NCBI GenBank assembly: GCA_938020505.1
Contig: CALIHR010000001.1
Location: 1-23,020 of the forward strand
Reading direction: 5' to 3'
From: an uncultured Actinobaculum sp.
GTDB taxonomy: Bacteria > Actinomycetota > Actinomycetes > Actinomycetales > Actinomycetaceae
DNA: 23,020 nt
The position numbers and the translations under genes are program-made. Positions 12,215-19,585 of this stretch are shown in pieces. How positions within the stretch are numbered: the first letter of the stretch is position 1; each line of letters starts with the position of its first letter. The notes under the pieces are model-generated. The model was not told the DNA's origin. It ran no database searches and saw only the letters and a list, made by a program, of their open reading frames with translations.

Positions 12215-14797
12215 TCAGTTCGCGGCGCTCAGCCCGCTCGGCTGGGTGGCAGCGCCTTGGCGTCGGTTGTCCACACCAGCGGTCAGGCCGTCCATCGACT
12301 CGGGTTCGGCCACGGCCACGACGTCCTGCGGCAGCTCGGCACCGGCGTCGTAGGGGGTGAACGTGAACGTCACGGGGATGTTCTCCTCGTCGACGTCGGC
12401 CACGATCGTCTGCCCCTTCGCGAAGTCCCCGAAGAGCAGCTTCTCGGAAAGCACGTCCTCGATGTCCCGCTGGATCGCCCGCCTCAGCGGGCGGGCGCCG
12501 AGCACGGGGTCGTATCCGCGGTCCGCGAGCAGCTCCTTGGCCCGCTTCGTCAGCACGAGGTGCATCTCCTGCTTGGCCAAGCGCTGATCGAGCTTGCCGA
12601 CCATGAGGTCGACGATGCTCAGGATCTCCTCGCGCTGGAGCTGCGGGAAGACGATCATGTCGTCGACGCGGTTGAGGAACTCGGGGCGGAAGTGCTCCTT
12701 GAGGGCTTCGCCCACACGGCTCTTCATCCGCTCGTAGGACGTCGTCGTGTCGCCGTCGAACTGGAATCCGGTGGTCACGCCCTTGGCGATGTCCTTGGTT
12801 CCGAGGTTCGTCGTCATGATGATGATCGTGTTCTTGAAGTCGACCACCCTGCCCTGCGAGTCCGTCAAGCGCCCTTCTTCGAGGATCTGAAGCAGGGAGT
12901 TGAACAGATCGGGGTGGGCTTTCTCGACCTCGTCGAAGAGAACCACCGAGAACGGCTTGCGGCGGACCTTTTCGGTCAGCTGGCCGCCCTCGTCGTATCC
13001 GACGTATCCCGGAGGGGCGCCGAAGAGCCGCGAAACGGCGTGCTTCTCGGAGTATTCGGACATGTCGAGCGTGATGAGCGCGGACTCGTCTCCGAAGAGG
13101 AACTCGGCGAGGGCCTTCGCCAGCTCGGTCTTGCCGACGCCCGTCGGTCCGGCGAAGATGAACGAGCCGCCGGGGCGGTTGGGGTCCTTGAGGCCCGCGC
13201 GCGTGCGGCGGATCGCCTGCGAGAGCGCGACCACAGCCTCGTTCTGGCCGATGACCCGCTTGTGCAGCTCTTCCTCCATGCGCAGAAGCTTGGCGGATTC
13301 CGCCTCGGACAGCTTGAAGACGGGGATGCCCGTGGCCATGGAGAGAACCTCGGTCACGAGGTCTTCGTCGACGACGGAGACGATGTCCATGTCGCCGTCC
13401 TTCCACGCCTGCTCACGCTCGGCCCGCTTTTCGCCGAGCCGCTGCTCCTCGTCCCGGAGCGCCGCGGCCTTCTCAAAGTCCTGCCCGTCGATCGCCGCTT
13501 CTTTCTCGCGGCGCACCGAGGCGATCCGCTCGTCGATCTCGCGCAGCTCCGGCGGGGCGGTCATCTTGCGAATCGCGAGGCGCGCGCCGGCTTCGTCGAT
13601 CAGGTCGATCGCCTTGTCCGGAAGGAAACGGTCGTTGACGTAGCGGTCAGCCAGGGACGCCGCCGTCTCGATTGCGTCGTCGGTGATCGTCACGCGGTGG
13701 AACGACTCGTACCGGTCGCGAAGGCCCTTGAGGATCTCCACAGTCTGGGCGACCGTCGGCTGCTCCACCTGGATCGGCTGGAAACGCCTCTCCAAAGCGG
13801 CGTCCTTCTCAATGTGCTTGCGGTACTCGTCGAGCGTCGTGGCGCCGATGACCTGCAGTTCGCCGCGGGCCATCATGGGTTTGAGCAACGACGCCGCATC
13901 CAGGGCGCCTTCGGCGGCGCCCGCGCCGACGAGCGAGTGGATCTCGTCGATGAAAAGCACGATGTCGCCCCGCGTGTTGATCTCCTTGAGGATCTTCTTC
14001 ATGCGGTCCTCGAAATCGCCGCGGTAGCGCGAGCCCGCGACGAGCGACCCCATGTCGAGGGAGTACAGCTGCTTGTCCTTCAGCGTCTCCGGCACGTCGC
14101 CGGAGGCGATGGCCTGCGCGAGCCCTTCGACGACGGCGGTCTTGCCGACGCCGGGCTCGCCGATCAGCACGGGATTGTTCTTCGTGCGCCGGGAGAGCAC
14201 CTGCATGACGCGCTCGGTCTCCATATGGCGTCCGATGACGGGATCGAGCTTGTGGTCGCGAGCCGACTGTGTGAGGTTGCGGCCGTACTGGTCGAGGACC
14301 GTCGAGCCGGCCTTCGTCCCCTCGCGGGCGCCTCCGCCCACGCCCACGGGCTCCTTGCCCTGGAAGCCCGAGATGAGCTGATTGACCTGCGAGCGCACAC
14401 GCGTCATGTCGGCCCCGAGCTTCGTCAGGACCTGAGCGGCCACGCCGTCGGGCTCGCGCGTCAAGCCCAGCAGAAGATGCTCGGTGCCGATGTAGGAGTG
14501 ACCCAGCTGAAGGCCTTCGCGCATTGCGTACTCGATGACCTTCTTGGCTCGGGGCGTGAAAGGAATGTGGCCCGATGGCGGTTCCTGGCCTTCGCCGATG
14601 ATGTCGATGACCTGAGCCCGGACCTCGTCGAGCGTGATGTCGAGGGCTTCTAGCGCTTTTGCCGCCACGCCCTCGCCCTCGCGAATAAGGCCGAGCAGGA
14701 AGTGTTCAGTGCCGAGGTAGTTGTGCTTGAGGTTTCTGGCCTCGTCTTGCGCAAGCACAATGACCCGGCGAGCACGGTCTGTAAACCGTTCGAACAT
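12215..14797 (-). CDS. clpC: ClpC-type AAA+ unfoldase (ATP-dependent Clp protease ATP-binding subunit)
   Basis: An 860-residue Hsp100 protein with the full ClpC layout. It has two Clp-N repeats (about 1-145), a first AAA+ module with Walker A GEPGVGKT (213-220) and Walker B LFIDEIHS, and a middle domain with a UVR-like segment DFEKAAALRDEE (440-451). The second AAA+ module has GPTGVGKT (550-557) and VVLFDEVEKAH (618-628), followed by a C-terminal small domain. It unfolds substrates and feeds them to ClpP in the cytosol, and is essential in several actinobacteria. The ATG at 14797 has AAGGAGAG upstream; the frame extends further but without homology. The last 40 residues are a low-complexity tail. 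It is transcribed alone, convergent with the cyclase gene. A ClgR-like site lies 141 bp upstream. Confidence 0.97.
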   Translation of the reverse strand: MFERFTDRARRVIVLAQDEARNLKHNYLGTEHFLLGLIREGEGVAAKALEALDITLDEVRAQVIDIIGEGQEPPSGHIPFTPRAKKVIEYAMREGLQLGHSYIGTEHLLLGLTREPDGVAAQVLTKLGADMTRVRSQVNQLISGFQGKEPVGVGGGAREGTKAGSTVLDQYGRNLTQSARDHKLDPVIGRHMETERVMQVLSRRTKNNPVLIGEPGVGKTAVVEGLAQAIASGDVPETLKDKQLYSLDMGSLVAGSRYRGDFEDRMKKILKEINTRGDIVLFIDEIHSLVGAGAAEGALDAASLLKPMMARGELQVIGATTLDEYRKHIEKDAALERRFQPIQVEQPTVAQTVEILKGLRDRYESFHRVTITDDAIETAASLADRYVNDRFLPDKAIDLIDEAGARLAIRKMTAPPELREIDERIASVRREKEAAIDGQDFEKAAALRDEEQRLGEKRAEREQAWKDGDMDIVSVVDEDLVTEVLSMATGIPVFKLSEAESAKLLRMEEELHKRVIGQNEAVVALSQAIRRTRAGLKDPNRPGGSFIFAGPTGVGKTELAKALAEFLFGDESALITLDMSEYSEKHAVSRLFGAPPGYVGYDEGGQLTEKVRRKPFSVVLFDEVEKAHPDLFNSLLQILEEGRLTDSQGRVVDFKNTIIIMTTNLGTKDIAKGVTTGFQFDGDTTTSYERMKSRVGEALKEHFRPEFLNRVDDMIVFPQLQREEILSIVDLMVGKLDQRLAKQEMHLVLTKRAKELLADRGYDPVLGARPLRRAIQRDIEDVLSEKLLFGDFAKGQTIVADVDEENIPVTFTFTPYDAGAELPQDVVAVAEPESMDGLTAGVDNRRQGAATQPSGLSAAN

Positions 14798-15044
14798 TGA
14801 CTCTCCTTGTCGTGGATTGCACCGCCGAGGCCGCGGGTGGTGCGGGCCCGGCACGGCTCGGACGCGTTGGCGTCCGGGCACGCTCATGGTGGTTTCACCC
14901 AACTCTATCGACGTTTTCCCGCTTTTTTACTACTGTTCGCCACAGGCGTGAGTGCGGGCCGGCGCGGCTCCGGGATCTTGCGCCGACCGCGGGCGCGGAT
15001 TTGGCGGGGGCGGGCTGTGGTTGCGCCAAAAACCGAGGTCCGGC
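14798..15044 (-). promoter_or_regulatory. clpC upstream region with a ClgR-like dyad
   Basis: CGCCACAGGCG (14938-14948), flanked by TT on one side and TG on the other, resembles the ClgR operator of corynebacteria (CGC-N5-GCG with A/T flanks), which activates clp genes. The centre is one base off that consensus. A 7-bp hairpin CGGACGC/GCGTCCG (14859-14876) would lie in the leader. An AT-rich TTTTTTACTACTG run (14923-14935) may mark the promoter, but no clear hexamers are seen. Confidence 0.35.
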
Positions 15045-15131
15045 GAGGCCGGGCGGGAGGATCTTGTCGAGGCCGGGCGGGATCTTGTCGAGGCCGGACG
15101 AGGCTTTGCCGAAGCCGGGCGGGCACGCGCC
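15045..15131. repeat. 21-bp tandem repeat, four units, upstream of clpC
   Basis: Units begin at 15045 (24 bp), 15069, 15090 and 15111 (21 bp each). All start GARGCCGGRCG, and the first two share GGATCTTGTC at their ends. The array occupies the gap between dtd and the clpC promoter. The remaining 15132-15190 has no feature. Confidence 0.75.
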
Positions 15132-15190
15132 CGAGCCGCCTCCGACGGGCGCCTGCGTCAGAAGAGAACTCCTTCACCGCGGCATCAAGA

Positions 15191-15248
15191 TCCGACGAAG
15201 CCAGGCTGCAATGTCAGACTCCGGCGAAGTCAGGCTTCGATCAGCAGA
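15191..15248. repeat. 29-bp tandem duplication across the dtd stop codon
   Basis: Units 15191-15219 and 15220-15248 share 15 of their first 17 bases (TCCGrCGAAGyCAGGCT) and then diverge. The second unit contains the dtd stop (15230-15232) and last codons, so the gene end appears to have been copied outward. Confidence 0.55.
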
Positions 15249-15676
15249 GTGAACGGGCCGTCGTTGACGAGCTCCACGTCCATCATCGCGCCGAACTTCC
15301 CCGTTTCGACGTGCAGCCCGTAAACCTTGCGCAGTTCCTCGGCAACTGCTGCAACGACCGGTTCGGCGACGTCGCCGGGAGCGGCGTGGGACCACCCCGG
15401 GCTCCTCCCCTTGCGCACATCCGCATACAGGGTGAACTGCGAAACGAGGAGCACGGACGCCCCGGCCTCTTCCGCGGATCGGCGCGCGTCGTCGTCGCCG
15501 TCGGCCCCGCGCAGCACCCGAAGCTGGGCGATCTTTCGCGCCGTTTTTTCGATCTGCGGCTTGCCGTCCCCGTGCGTGACGCCCAGCAGGACGCACAGCC
15601 CTTCGCCGACCTCCCCGACGACGTCGCCGGCAACCCGCACCTGTGCGCGCCTGACCCTTTGAACAACAGCTCTCAT
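15230..15676 (-). CDS. dtd: D-aminoacyl-tRNA deacylase (DTD)
   Basis: A 148-residue DTD of normal length. It begins MRAVVQRV and carries both active-site motifs: SQFTLYAD (residues 79-86) and the Gly-cisPro motif in ELVNDGPFT (135-143, Gly140-Pro141). It hydrolyses D-amino acids (and glycine mischarged on tRNAAla) from tRNA, a proofreading step in the cytosol. The ATG has GGAGG 4 nt upstream. It follows the DUF2516 gene by 223 bp of repeat-rich sequence and precedes clpC by 432 bp. Phe142 replaces the common Val after the Gly-Pro, a conservative change. The stop codon lies in a 29-bp duplication. Confidence 0.95.
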   Translation of the reverse strand: MRAVVQRVRRAQVRVAGDVVGEVGEGLCVLLGVTHGDGKPQIEKTARKIAQLRVLRGADGDDDARRSAEEAGASVLLVSQFTLYADVRKGRSPGWSHAAPGDVAEPVVAAVAEELRKVYGLHVETGKFGAMMDVELVNDGPFTLLIEA

Positions 15677-15804
15677 ATTTCCTCCGTCTCAGACATGTTC
15701 GCCGCGCGTCCGAGCTAGTCTCCGACATGCGGCCGTGCAACGCTTTTGCAGAGCGGTTCGTCTCAGGCGAAGCGCAGCAAACCCGACACGCGGTCTTTGC
15801 CGCC

Positions 15805-15926
15805 GAGTCGCCAGCTCGAATCTCGACGGCCTCGGACCGCCAGCCCGAATCTCCCGACGGCCCTGAGGATCACCAGCCAATTCTCCCCGCCCCTTGGGAT
15901 CACCAGCCCGAATCGCCGCGGCCTCC
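15805..15926. repeat. 30-bp tandem repeat, four units, crossing the DUF2516 stop
   Basis: Units 15805-15834, 15835-15866, 15867-15896 and 15897-15926 share CGCCAGCCCGAATCTC-like and GGATCACCAGCC-like cores. The last two begin identically (GGATCACCAGCC). The final unit contains the DUF2516 stop codon (15900-15902) and encodes its last residues, so the array runs from coding into intergenic DNA. Nothing else is visible in the 15677-15804 gap. Confidence 0.75.
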
Positions 15927-16328
15927 TCTGCGGCGCCATCCGCCGCCTTTTCCCATTCGACGTCGTTCTGGGCCCACGTAGTAAATGGCGAGGATAAGCG
16001 CCACCCACTGCAAAATCCCATGGAGGGGGAGATACAGCGGCATGACGTAGGGCCAGACGAAAACGAGCAGGCTTGCCCCCAGCGCGACGAGCCAGAATTT
16101 CTTCGGGCGGGTCGCCGTGAAGTCCGCGGCAGGGCGCGCCAGGCACATGAGGAGCACGCAGGCGACGAACGCGACGATGACGAGCCACACGGTCTGCCGA
16201 ATCTCGTATCCAATGTTCCTGAACGAAAAGGCCAGCACGTCAGGGCTGCCGGCAGACAGCCGTTGCGCAAAGCTCGTGGGCGCATCGTCCAGCGGACTCA
16301 TGGCCAGTGCGTTTTCCAGCAGACTCAT
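15900..16328 (-). CDS. DUF2516-family small membrane protein
   Basis: A 142-residue protein with three likely membrane spans (about 45-66, 78-97 and 103-121). The family-like RPAADFTATRPKKFWLVALG hinge lies between the first two. This arrangement matches the actinobacterial DUF2516 family, whose function is unknown. The C-terminus is Arg/Gly-rich (RRRMGKGGGWRRRGGRG) and partly encoded by a tandem repeat. The ATG overlaps the ygfZ stop as ATGA and has GGAG upstream, so the two are translationally coupled. The first 18 residues are a 9-residue duplication (MSLLENALA, MSPLDDAPT), and the ancestral start may be the second Met at 16301. Confidence 0.75.
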   Translation of the reverse strand: MSLLENALAMSPLDDAPTSFAQRLSAGSPDVLAFSFRNIGYEIRQTVWLVIVAFVACVLLMCLARPAADFTATRPKKFWLVALGASLLVFVWPYVMPLYLPLHGILQWVALILAIYYVGPERRRMGKGGGWRRRGGRGDSGW

Positions 16329-16504
16329 AGTGGCTCCATGTCCTTTCTCGTGCGGCCCGGCTCGGCTTCCGACGCCGTGCGGCCCGACGCAGCCCCCGAT
16401 TCGATCCGATGTAGCTCGGCGCCCGTTCCCGCCGGGCGCGAATCGGCTCCCTGTCTTGCCCGCCGGAACTCCGCCCCCGGGCGTTCCGCGGGAGACGCGC
16501 TCGA
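16289..16504. repeat. Eight in-phase 27-bp units across the ygfZ/DUF2516 junction
   Basis: Exactly 216 bp with an uninterrupted 27-bp period. Five clear units (16343-16477) encode nine-residue repeats at the YgfZ C-terminus: GAEFRRARQ, GADSRPAGT, GAELHRIES, GAASGRTAS, EAEPGRTRK. A sixth weaker unit precedes them. The two units at 16289-16342 cover the overlapping stop and start and encode the DUF2516 N-terminus in a different frame, sharing ATGAGTCYGCTGG at the same phase. Confidence 0.7.
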
Positions 16505-17860
16505 CTTTCCCTCGGGGTCGACTATCGCCGTCTGCCCGGCGTGGAAACGCCCGACGTCGAGCACAGCCTCGGGATCAAGCGCACGTCGGACGAGGGCCAG
16601 GGCGACGGGGCCGTCCTCCGGGTGTCGAACGGCGCTGGTGACCATGCCGACTTTCCGCCCGCCGCTTGTCACGGGGTCCCCCGTCCGGGGAAGCTCGTCG
16701 ACCGGCCCTTCGAGGAACAGCTCGACGAGTCTGCGCGGAGGCCTGCCGAGGTTCACCAGCTTGGCAACCGTCTCTTGGCCGCGGTAACACCCCTTGTTCA
16801 AATGGACGGCTGTGCGAAGCCAGTCGAGTTCATGCGGCAGAGCCCGCTCGTCCGCCTCGCAGGCAACGCGAGGCCTCCATCCTGCGACTCGCGCGGCCTC
16901 CCAGGCCAGCATTCCGGCGGGCGCCGCGCCGACGCGTTCCAGCGCGGCCAACAGCTTCCCGCTTTTGTCGGCTTCGACGACGCCGATCACCCGACGCCAG
17001 CCGCGAGCCGGGTGCTCAATGTTGCGGAGGGTGTAGGTCGCTCCCCCCTCGGTTACGCCGGGCCACGGATCGCGCCACACGAAAAGGGCCGTTTCTTCGA
17101 GCGCGGCCGCAGCGGCTCCGCCCAATGGAAAGTCAGAGCCTTCCAACCGGGAATCAGAGCCGTCTTCCTCCGGGCCAACGCCGACCGACGGCGAGACAGT
17201 CCCATCCGCCCCCCGGTCGGCCCTATCCGCACCCGGGCCAGCGCCCTCCGAGGGCGACTCCGCCGCCTCCGCTCGCCGGGACGCGCCAGCGGGAACGAAG
17301 GCTCCGATCGTCAGCAGATCCTCACGCAGATCCACTTCCACGCGCATCGTAAAGACCATGGTATTCAGGAAGTCCACCCATCGCCGGCCGTCCTCGCGGT
17401 CGCACAGGAGCCAGGCGACGTCGCCGTCGTCGTAGACGAACGCGCCGTTCTCGATGTGCCCGGACGGGCTGAAGAGAAGAGCCTCGGTCGAGGCGCCGGG
17501 AGCGATGTCCGCGAGCGCCTGGCTCAGCAGCGAGTGGAGCCAGCGGCGCCTGTCGGCTCCGCGCACAGCGACGACGTCGAGCCCCAGAACCGTGAATCCG
17601 CGGCCTTCCTCCAGTGCGCGCCACTCCCCCGCGGGGTCGCCGTAATGAGCAGGCACGTGTGCGTCGAGGCCGACGGCGCCGTCGTTTGCAACGCCCCCAG
17701 CGGCTCCGCCGCCCGAAGGATTGTCGATGTCTCCAGGAAAAACGACGCTCTCAAAGGCCCCGAAGGCCGTGCCTCCAAAATCCGCGAAGAAGGCCTTTTC
17801 GAGATCGCCCATCAGTCCGTTGCCCTTCCGCCCCGCCAGCTCGTTGCCATTCCGCCCCAT
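16325..17860 (-). CDS. ygfZ: YgfZ/GcvT-like folate-binding protein, enlarged by repeats
   Basis: A 511-residue protein, well above the family's usual 300-380. The diagnostic KGCYRGQE motif is at 356-363 and the GcvT-like fold is recognisable at about 75-195 and 255-450. YgfZ/IBA57 proteins bind folate and support maintenance of Fe-S enzymes in the cytosol. Three additions explain the length: an N-terminal 16-residue repeat-derived segment, an Asp/Gly/Ser-rich insert at about 195-250 made of two 21-residue repeats, and a C-terminal tail of nine-residue repeats (453-506). The ATG at 17860 overlaps the upstream stop as TGATG. An internal ATG at 17812 (MGDLEKAFF) may be the original start. Downstream it overlaps the DUF2516 gene. 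Confidence 0.9.
   Translation of the reverse strand: MGRNGNELAGRKGNGLMGDLEKAFFADFGGTAFGAFESVVFPGDIDNPSGGGAAGGVANDGAVGLDAHVPAHYGDPAGEWRALEEGRGFTVLGLDVVAVRGADRRRWLHSLLSQALADIAPGASTEALLFSPSGHIENGAFVYDDGDVAWLLCDREDGRRWVDFLNTMVFTMRVEVDLREDLLTIGAFVPAGASRRAEAAESPSEGAGPGADRADRGADGTVSPSVGVGPEEDGSDSRLEGSDFPLGGAAAAALEETALFVWRDPWPGVTEGGATYTLRNIEHPARGWRRVIGVVEADKSGKLLAALERVGAAPAGMLAWEAARVAGWRPRVACEADERALPHELDWLRTAVHLNKGCYRGQETVAKLVNLGRPPRRLVELFLEGPVDELPRTGDPVTSGGRKVGMVTSAVRHPEDGPVALALVRRALDPEAVLDVGRFHAGQTAIVDPEGKSSASPAERPGAEFRRARQGADSRPAGTGAELHRIESGAASGRTASEAEPGRTRKDMEPL
17132..17257. repeat. 63-bp in-frame duplication inside ygfZ
   Basis: Units 17195-17257 and 17132-17194 encode SPSEGAGPGADRADRGADGT and SPSVGVGPEEDGSDSRLEGS (residues from 202 and 223). 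At DNA level both contain a GGGCCArCGCC...CCGAsGGCGA core. The segment is acidic and disordered and sits between YgfZ subdomains, away from the KGCYRGQE motif. Confidence 0.6.
17810..17860. repeat. 24-bp tandem duplication at the nitrobindin-like/ygfZ junction
   Basis: Units 17834-17857 and 17810-17833 differ at about five of 24 positions. A partial unit (CATCAG) recurs at 17858. The array sits exactly at the TGATG overlap and supplies the first 16 codons of ygfZ (GRNGNELA, GRKGNGLM). Confidence 0.7.
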
Positions 17861-18432
17861 CAGCCCTCGTCTCGGGAGAGCCGGCCGGCCATATACGTTC
17901 GCATCTCGTGCCCGAAGGCGGCGATGTCATAGGCGTAGAACAGGTCCGATTGAACGAGGCCTGCGACGATCCTCGCGCCCTCGAAAGCCGCGGCCGTGGG
18001 AACCGCGGCTATCGCGTCCGCCGCGAACTGGAGGCGCGGGCCGTCGATGAGGCCCGCCCATGTGATCGCGTGGCCGGCGGGGTTGGCGCTCACGGCTTCG
18101 AGCACCGTCGCGCCGTCGTGCTTTTCCGCTCCCGGAGCCGCGCGCACGAACCCGGACGAGCGCGTCCACAGCGAGTCTTTTGTGAGGCGGGAGTATGCGG
18201 ACAGCCCCGGTTCCTCCCTGTCGACCGCGCCGGCTTCCTCTCGCGCAAGCCACACCTGGGATTCGATGCGCAGGCAGGGGCCGCCGTCGTCGTTGTCGAC
18301 CGTCAACTCGTGGAGGTAGGCCGAAGCCTCGACTCCCTCGTACTCGAGGACGCCCGCGCCTTTCCATGAGCCGACGATCCAGGCCATGGGATACGTCTCG
18401 GGCGCGAGGCCCTCCGGGATGCAGAACACCAT
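17860..18432 (-). CDS. Nitrobindin-like beta-barrel protein (FABP/DUF1794 family)
   Basis: A 190-residue protein with the family's opening motif GSWKGAG (GxWxGxG, residues 21-27) and a C-terminal segment DLFYAYDIAAFGHEMRTYMAGRL typical of actinobacterial nitrobindin/FABP-like proteins. The fold is a ten-stranded barrel. True nitrobindins bind ferric haem and react with peroxynitrite, and other members are proposed lipid-like ligand binders. From memory the haem His lies in a terminal HLxARL-type segment. Here that position reads TYMAGRL, so haem binding is doubtful. The gene lies 9 bp after the membrane-protein gene and overlaps ygfZ by one base, a pairing seen in other actinobacteria. The ribosome site is weak (TGGAA), suggesting coupling to the gene upstream. 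Confidence 0.8.
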   Translation of the reverse strand: MVFCIPEGLAPETYPMAWIVGSWKGAGVLEYEGVEASAYLHELTVDNDDGGPCLRIESQVWLAREEAGAVDREEPGLSAYSRLTKDSLWTRSSGFVRAAPGAEKHDGATVLEAVSANPAGHAITWAGLIDGPRLQFAADAIAAVPTAAAFEGARIVAGLVQSDLFYAYDIAAFGHEMRTYMAGRLSRDEG

Positions 18433-18441
18433 GGTTCCAGG

Positions 18442-19446
18442 TTACGAGACGGCGAAGCTGAGGGCATAGACGATGACGCCAAGAGCGCAATGCGGGACGA
18501 CGGCGAGGGCGGCGGCGCCCGCCTTCGTCGATGCGGCGCGGCTTCGGACCGCGCCGTCGGCCAGTCCGGAGGTCGCGCCGAAGGCGAAAGCCATCGCGGC
18601 CAGCCAGGCGAGGGACCGAGCTTCGAAGCCGAGGCCCGTGACGTACAGGCAGATCGCGCCGCCCGCGAAGGAGAACAAGAAATTGCGCGCGATAAGCCAG
18701 GCGGGCCTGTTCTTCGACGCGTCGGAGGCGGAGGCGTATCGGCCGAGCCCGCCGATCAGCAGGCACATGCCCGCAAGGACCACCGCCCCCGCTTCGTAAT
18801 TGCGCAACAGCAGGGGCCAAAAGCCCGAGGCGACGATCAGGATCGACCCGAGGAAGGTCGCCGAAACGCTCCCCAACAGGTTCTCGCGGCCGTCCTTTCG
18901 GAGCATTTCCGCCATGAAACAGATGAAAATGGAGCCGGCGGCGACGAAGGCGAGGCTCTCGTACCCGGCCGTCGCCGCCAGCGCCGATGCCGCGGCGACG
19001 AGCGAAAGGACTCCCCGGGCGAGCCTGGGGTTGCGAATCCGGGCAGCTTCGGGCCATCCGCCGACGACGACGGCCGTCAAACCCAACATGACGACGATCC
19101 CCGGGATCGACGACGGCGCCACGAGGGAGTCGCCGTTGCACACGTCGAGGTCCACCGTGCCGCAGTTCCCGTCGGGGCATTGGGCGGCGCACGGGCCTTT
19201 CTCGTAGACAAGGGCGGCGACTATTCCCGCGGCGCCCAGCGCCATGGCCGCGCAGACGGAAGTCACGAGCGCCGCTGCCTTGGGCGTGAAGGAGATCGAC
19301 GGGCGCTTCGACGACGCGCCGCCCTCACCCTCCCGGGAAACGGCCGACGCGCCGTCTCCCGCGATCCGAGCCTTCTTGGCGCGTTCAGCCGCGGCATAGG
19401 GGCTCGACGTCACAGTCGGTTCGTCGGGATTGCTCGAATCGCTCAT
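18442..19446 (-). CDS. Polytopic membrane protein with a four-cysteine external loop, unknown function
   Basis: A 334-residue protein. It has a charged cytosolic N-terminus (1-55), a first span at about 58-81, and a loop GPCAAQCPDGNCGTVDLDVC (84-103) with four cysteines spaced like paired disulphides. About eight further hydrophobic spans follow. The topology puts the cysteine loop outside the membrane. I do not recognise the family. It heads the operon with the nitrobindin-like gene (9-bp gap), ygfZ and the DUF2516 gene. The ATG at 19446 has no good Shine-Dalgarno; AAGAAT 7-12 bp upstream could be a -10 element of a leaderless transcript, which is only a suggestion. Confidence 0.75.
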   Translation of the reverse strand: MSDSSNPDEPTVTSSPYAAAERAKKARIAGDGASAVSREGEGGASSKRPSISFTPKAAALVTSVCAAMALGAAGIVAALVYEKGPCAAQCPDGNCGTVDLDVCNGDSLVAPSSIPGIVVMLGLTAVVVGGWPEAARIRNPRLARGVLSLVAAASALAATAGYESLAFVAAGSIFICFMAEMLRKDGRENLLGSVSATFLGSILIVASGFWPLLLRNYEAGAVVLAGMCLLIGGLGRYASASDASKNRPAWLIARNFLFSFAGGAICLYVTGLGFEARSLAWLAAMAFAFGATSGLADGAVRSRAASTKAGAAALAVVPHCALGVIVYALSFAVS

Positions 19447-19549
19447 ACTTCGAATTCTTGCACGTTAAGGCGCGCAACGTGGAACCGCGCACGCCCGAGT
19501 TTGCAAAACAAGGCGGCGAGCGGCGCGGCAAACATCAACGCGCAAGAAC

Positions 19550-19579
19550 GTGACACGCCCTACACGGCCGTGTTATGCT
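19550..19579 (+). promoter_or_regulatory. Sigma-A-type promoter of a candidate small RNA
   Basis: GTGACA (19550-19555, five of six to TTGACA) and TATGCT (19574-19579, four of six to TATAAT) are separated by 18 bp. This is the best plus-strand promoter match found in the window. It lies in a 625-bp gene-free region, with a strong terminator 100 bp downstream and no coding frame with a ribosome site between. Start of transcription would be near 19586. Confidence 0.55.
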
Positions 19580-19585
19580 CGTTTC

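Noticed and set aside
11541..12353. 270-codon open frame in the cyclase-clpC gap
   Set aside because: It runs through hairpins, the palindrome and the clpC 3' end with no ribosome site and a low-complexity Ser/Arg/Pro translation.
12092..14653. Very long open frame on the plus strand opposite clpC
   Set aside because: It mirrors the codon pattern of a GC-rich gene; the translation has no recognisable domain, while the minus strand encodes complete ClpC.
15727..15997. Small plus-strand proteins in the dtd-DUF2516 gap
   Set aside because: They are translations of the 30-bp repeat array and of the strand opposite the DUF2516 gene, with no ribosome sites.
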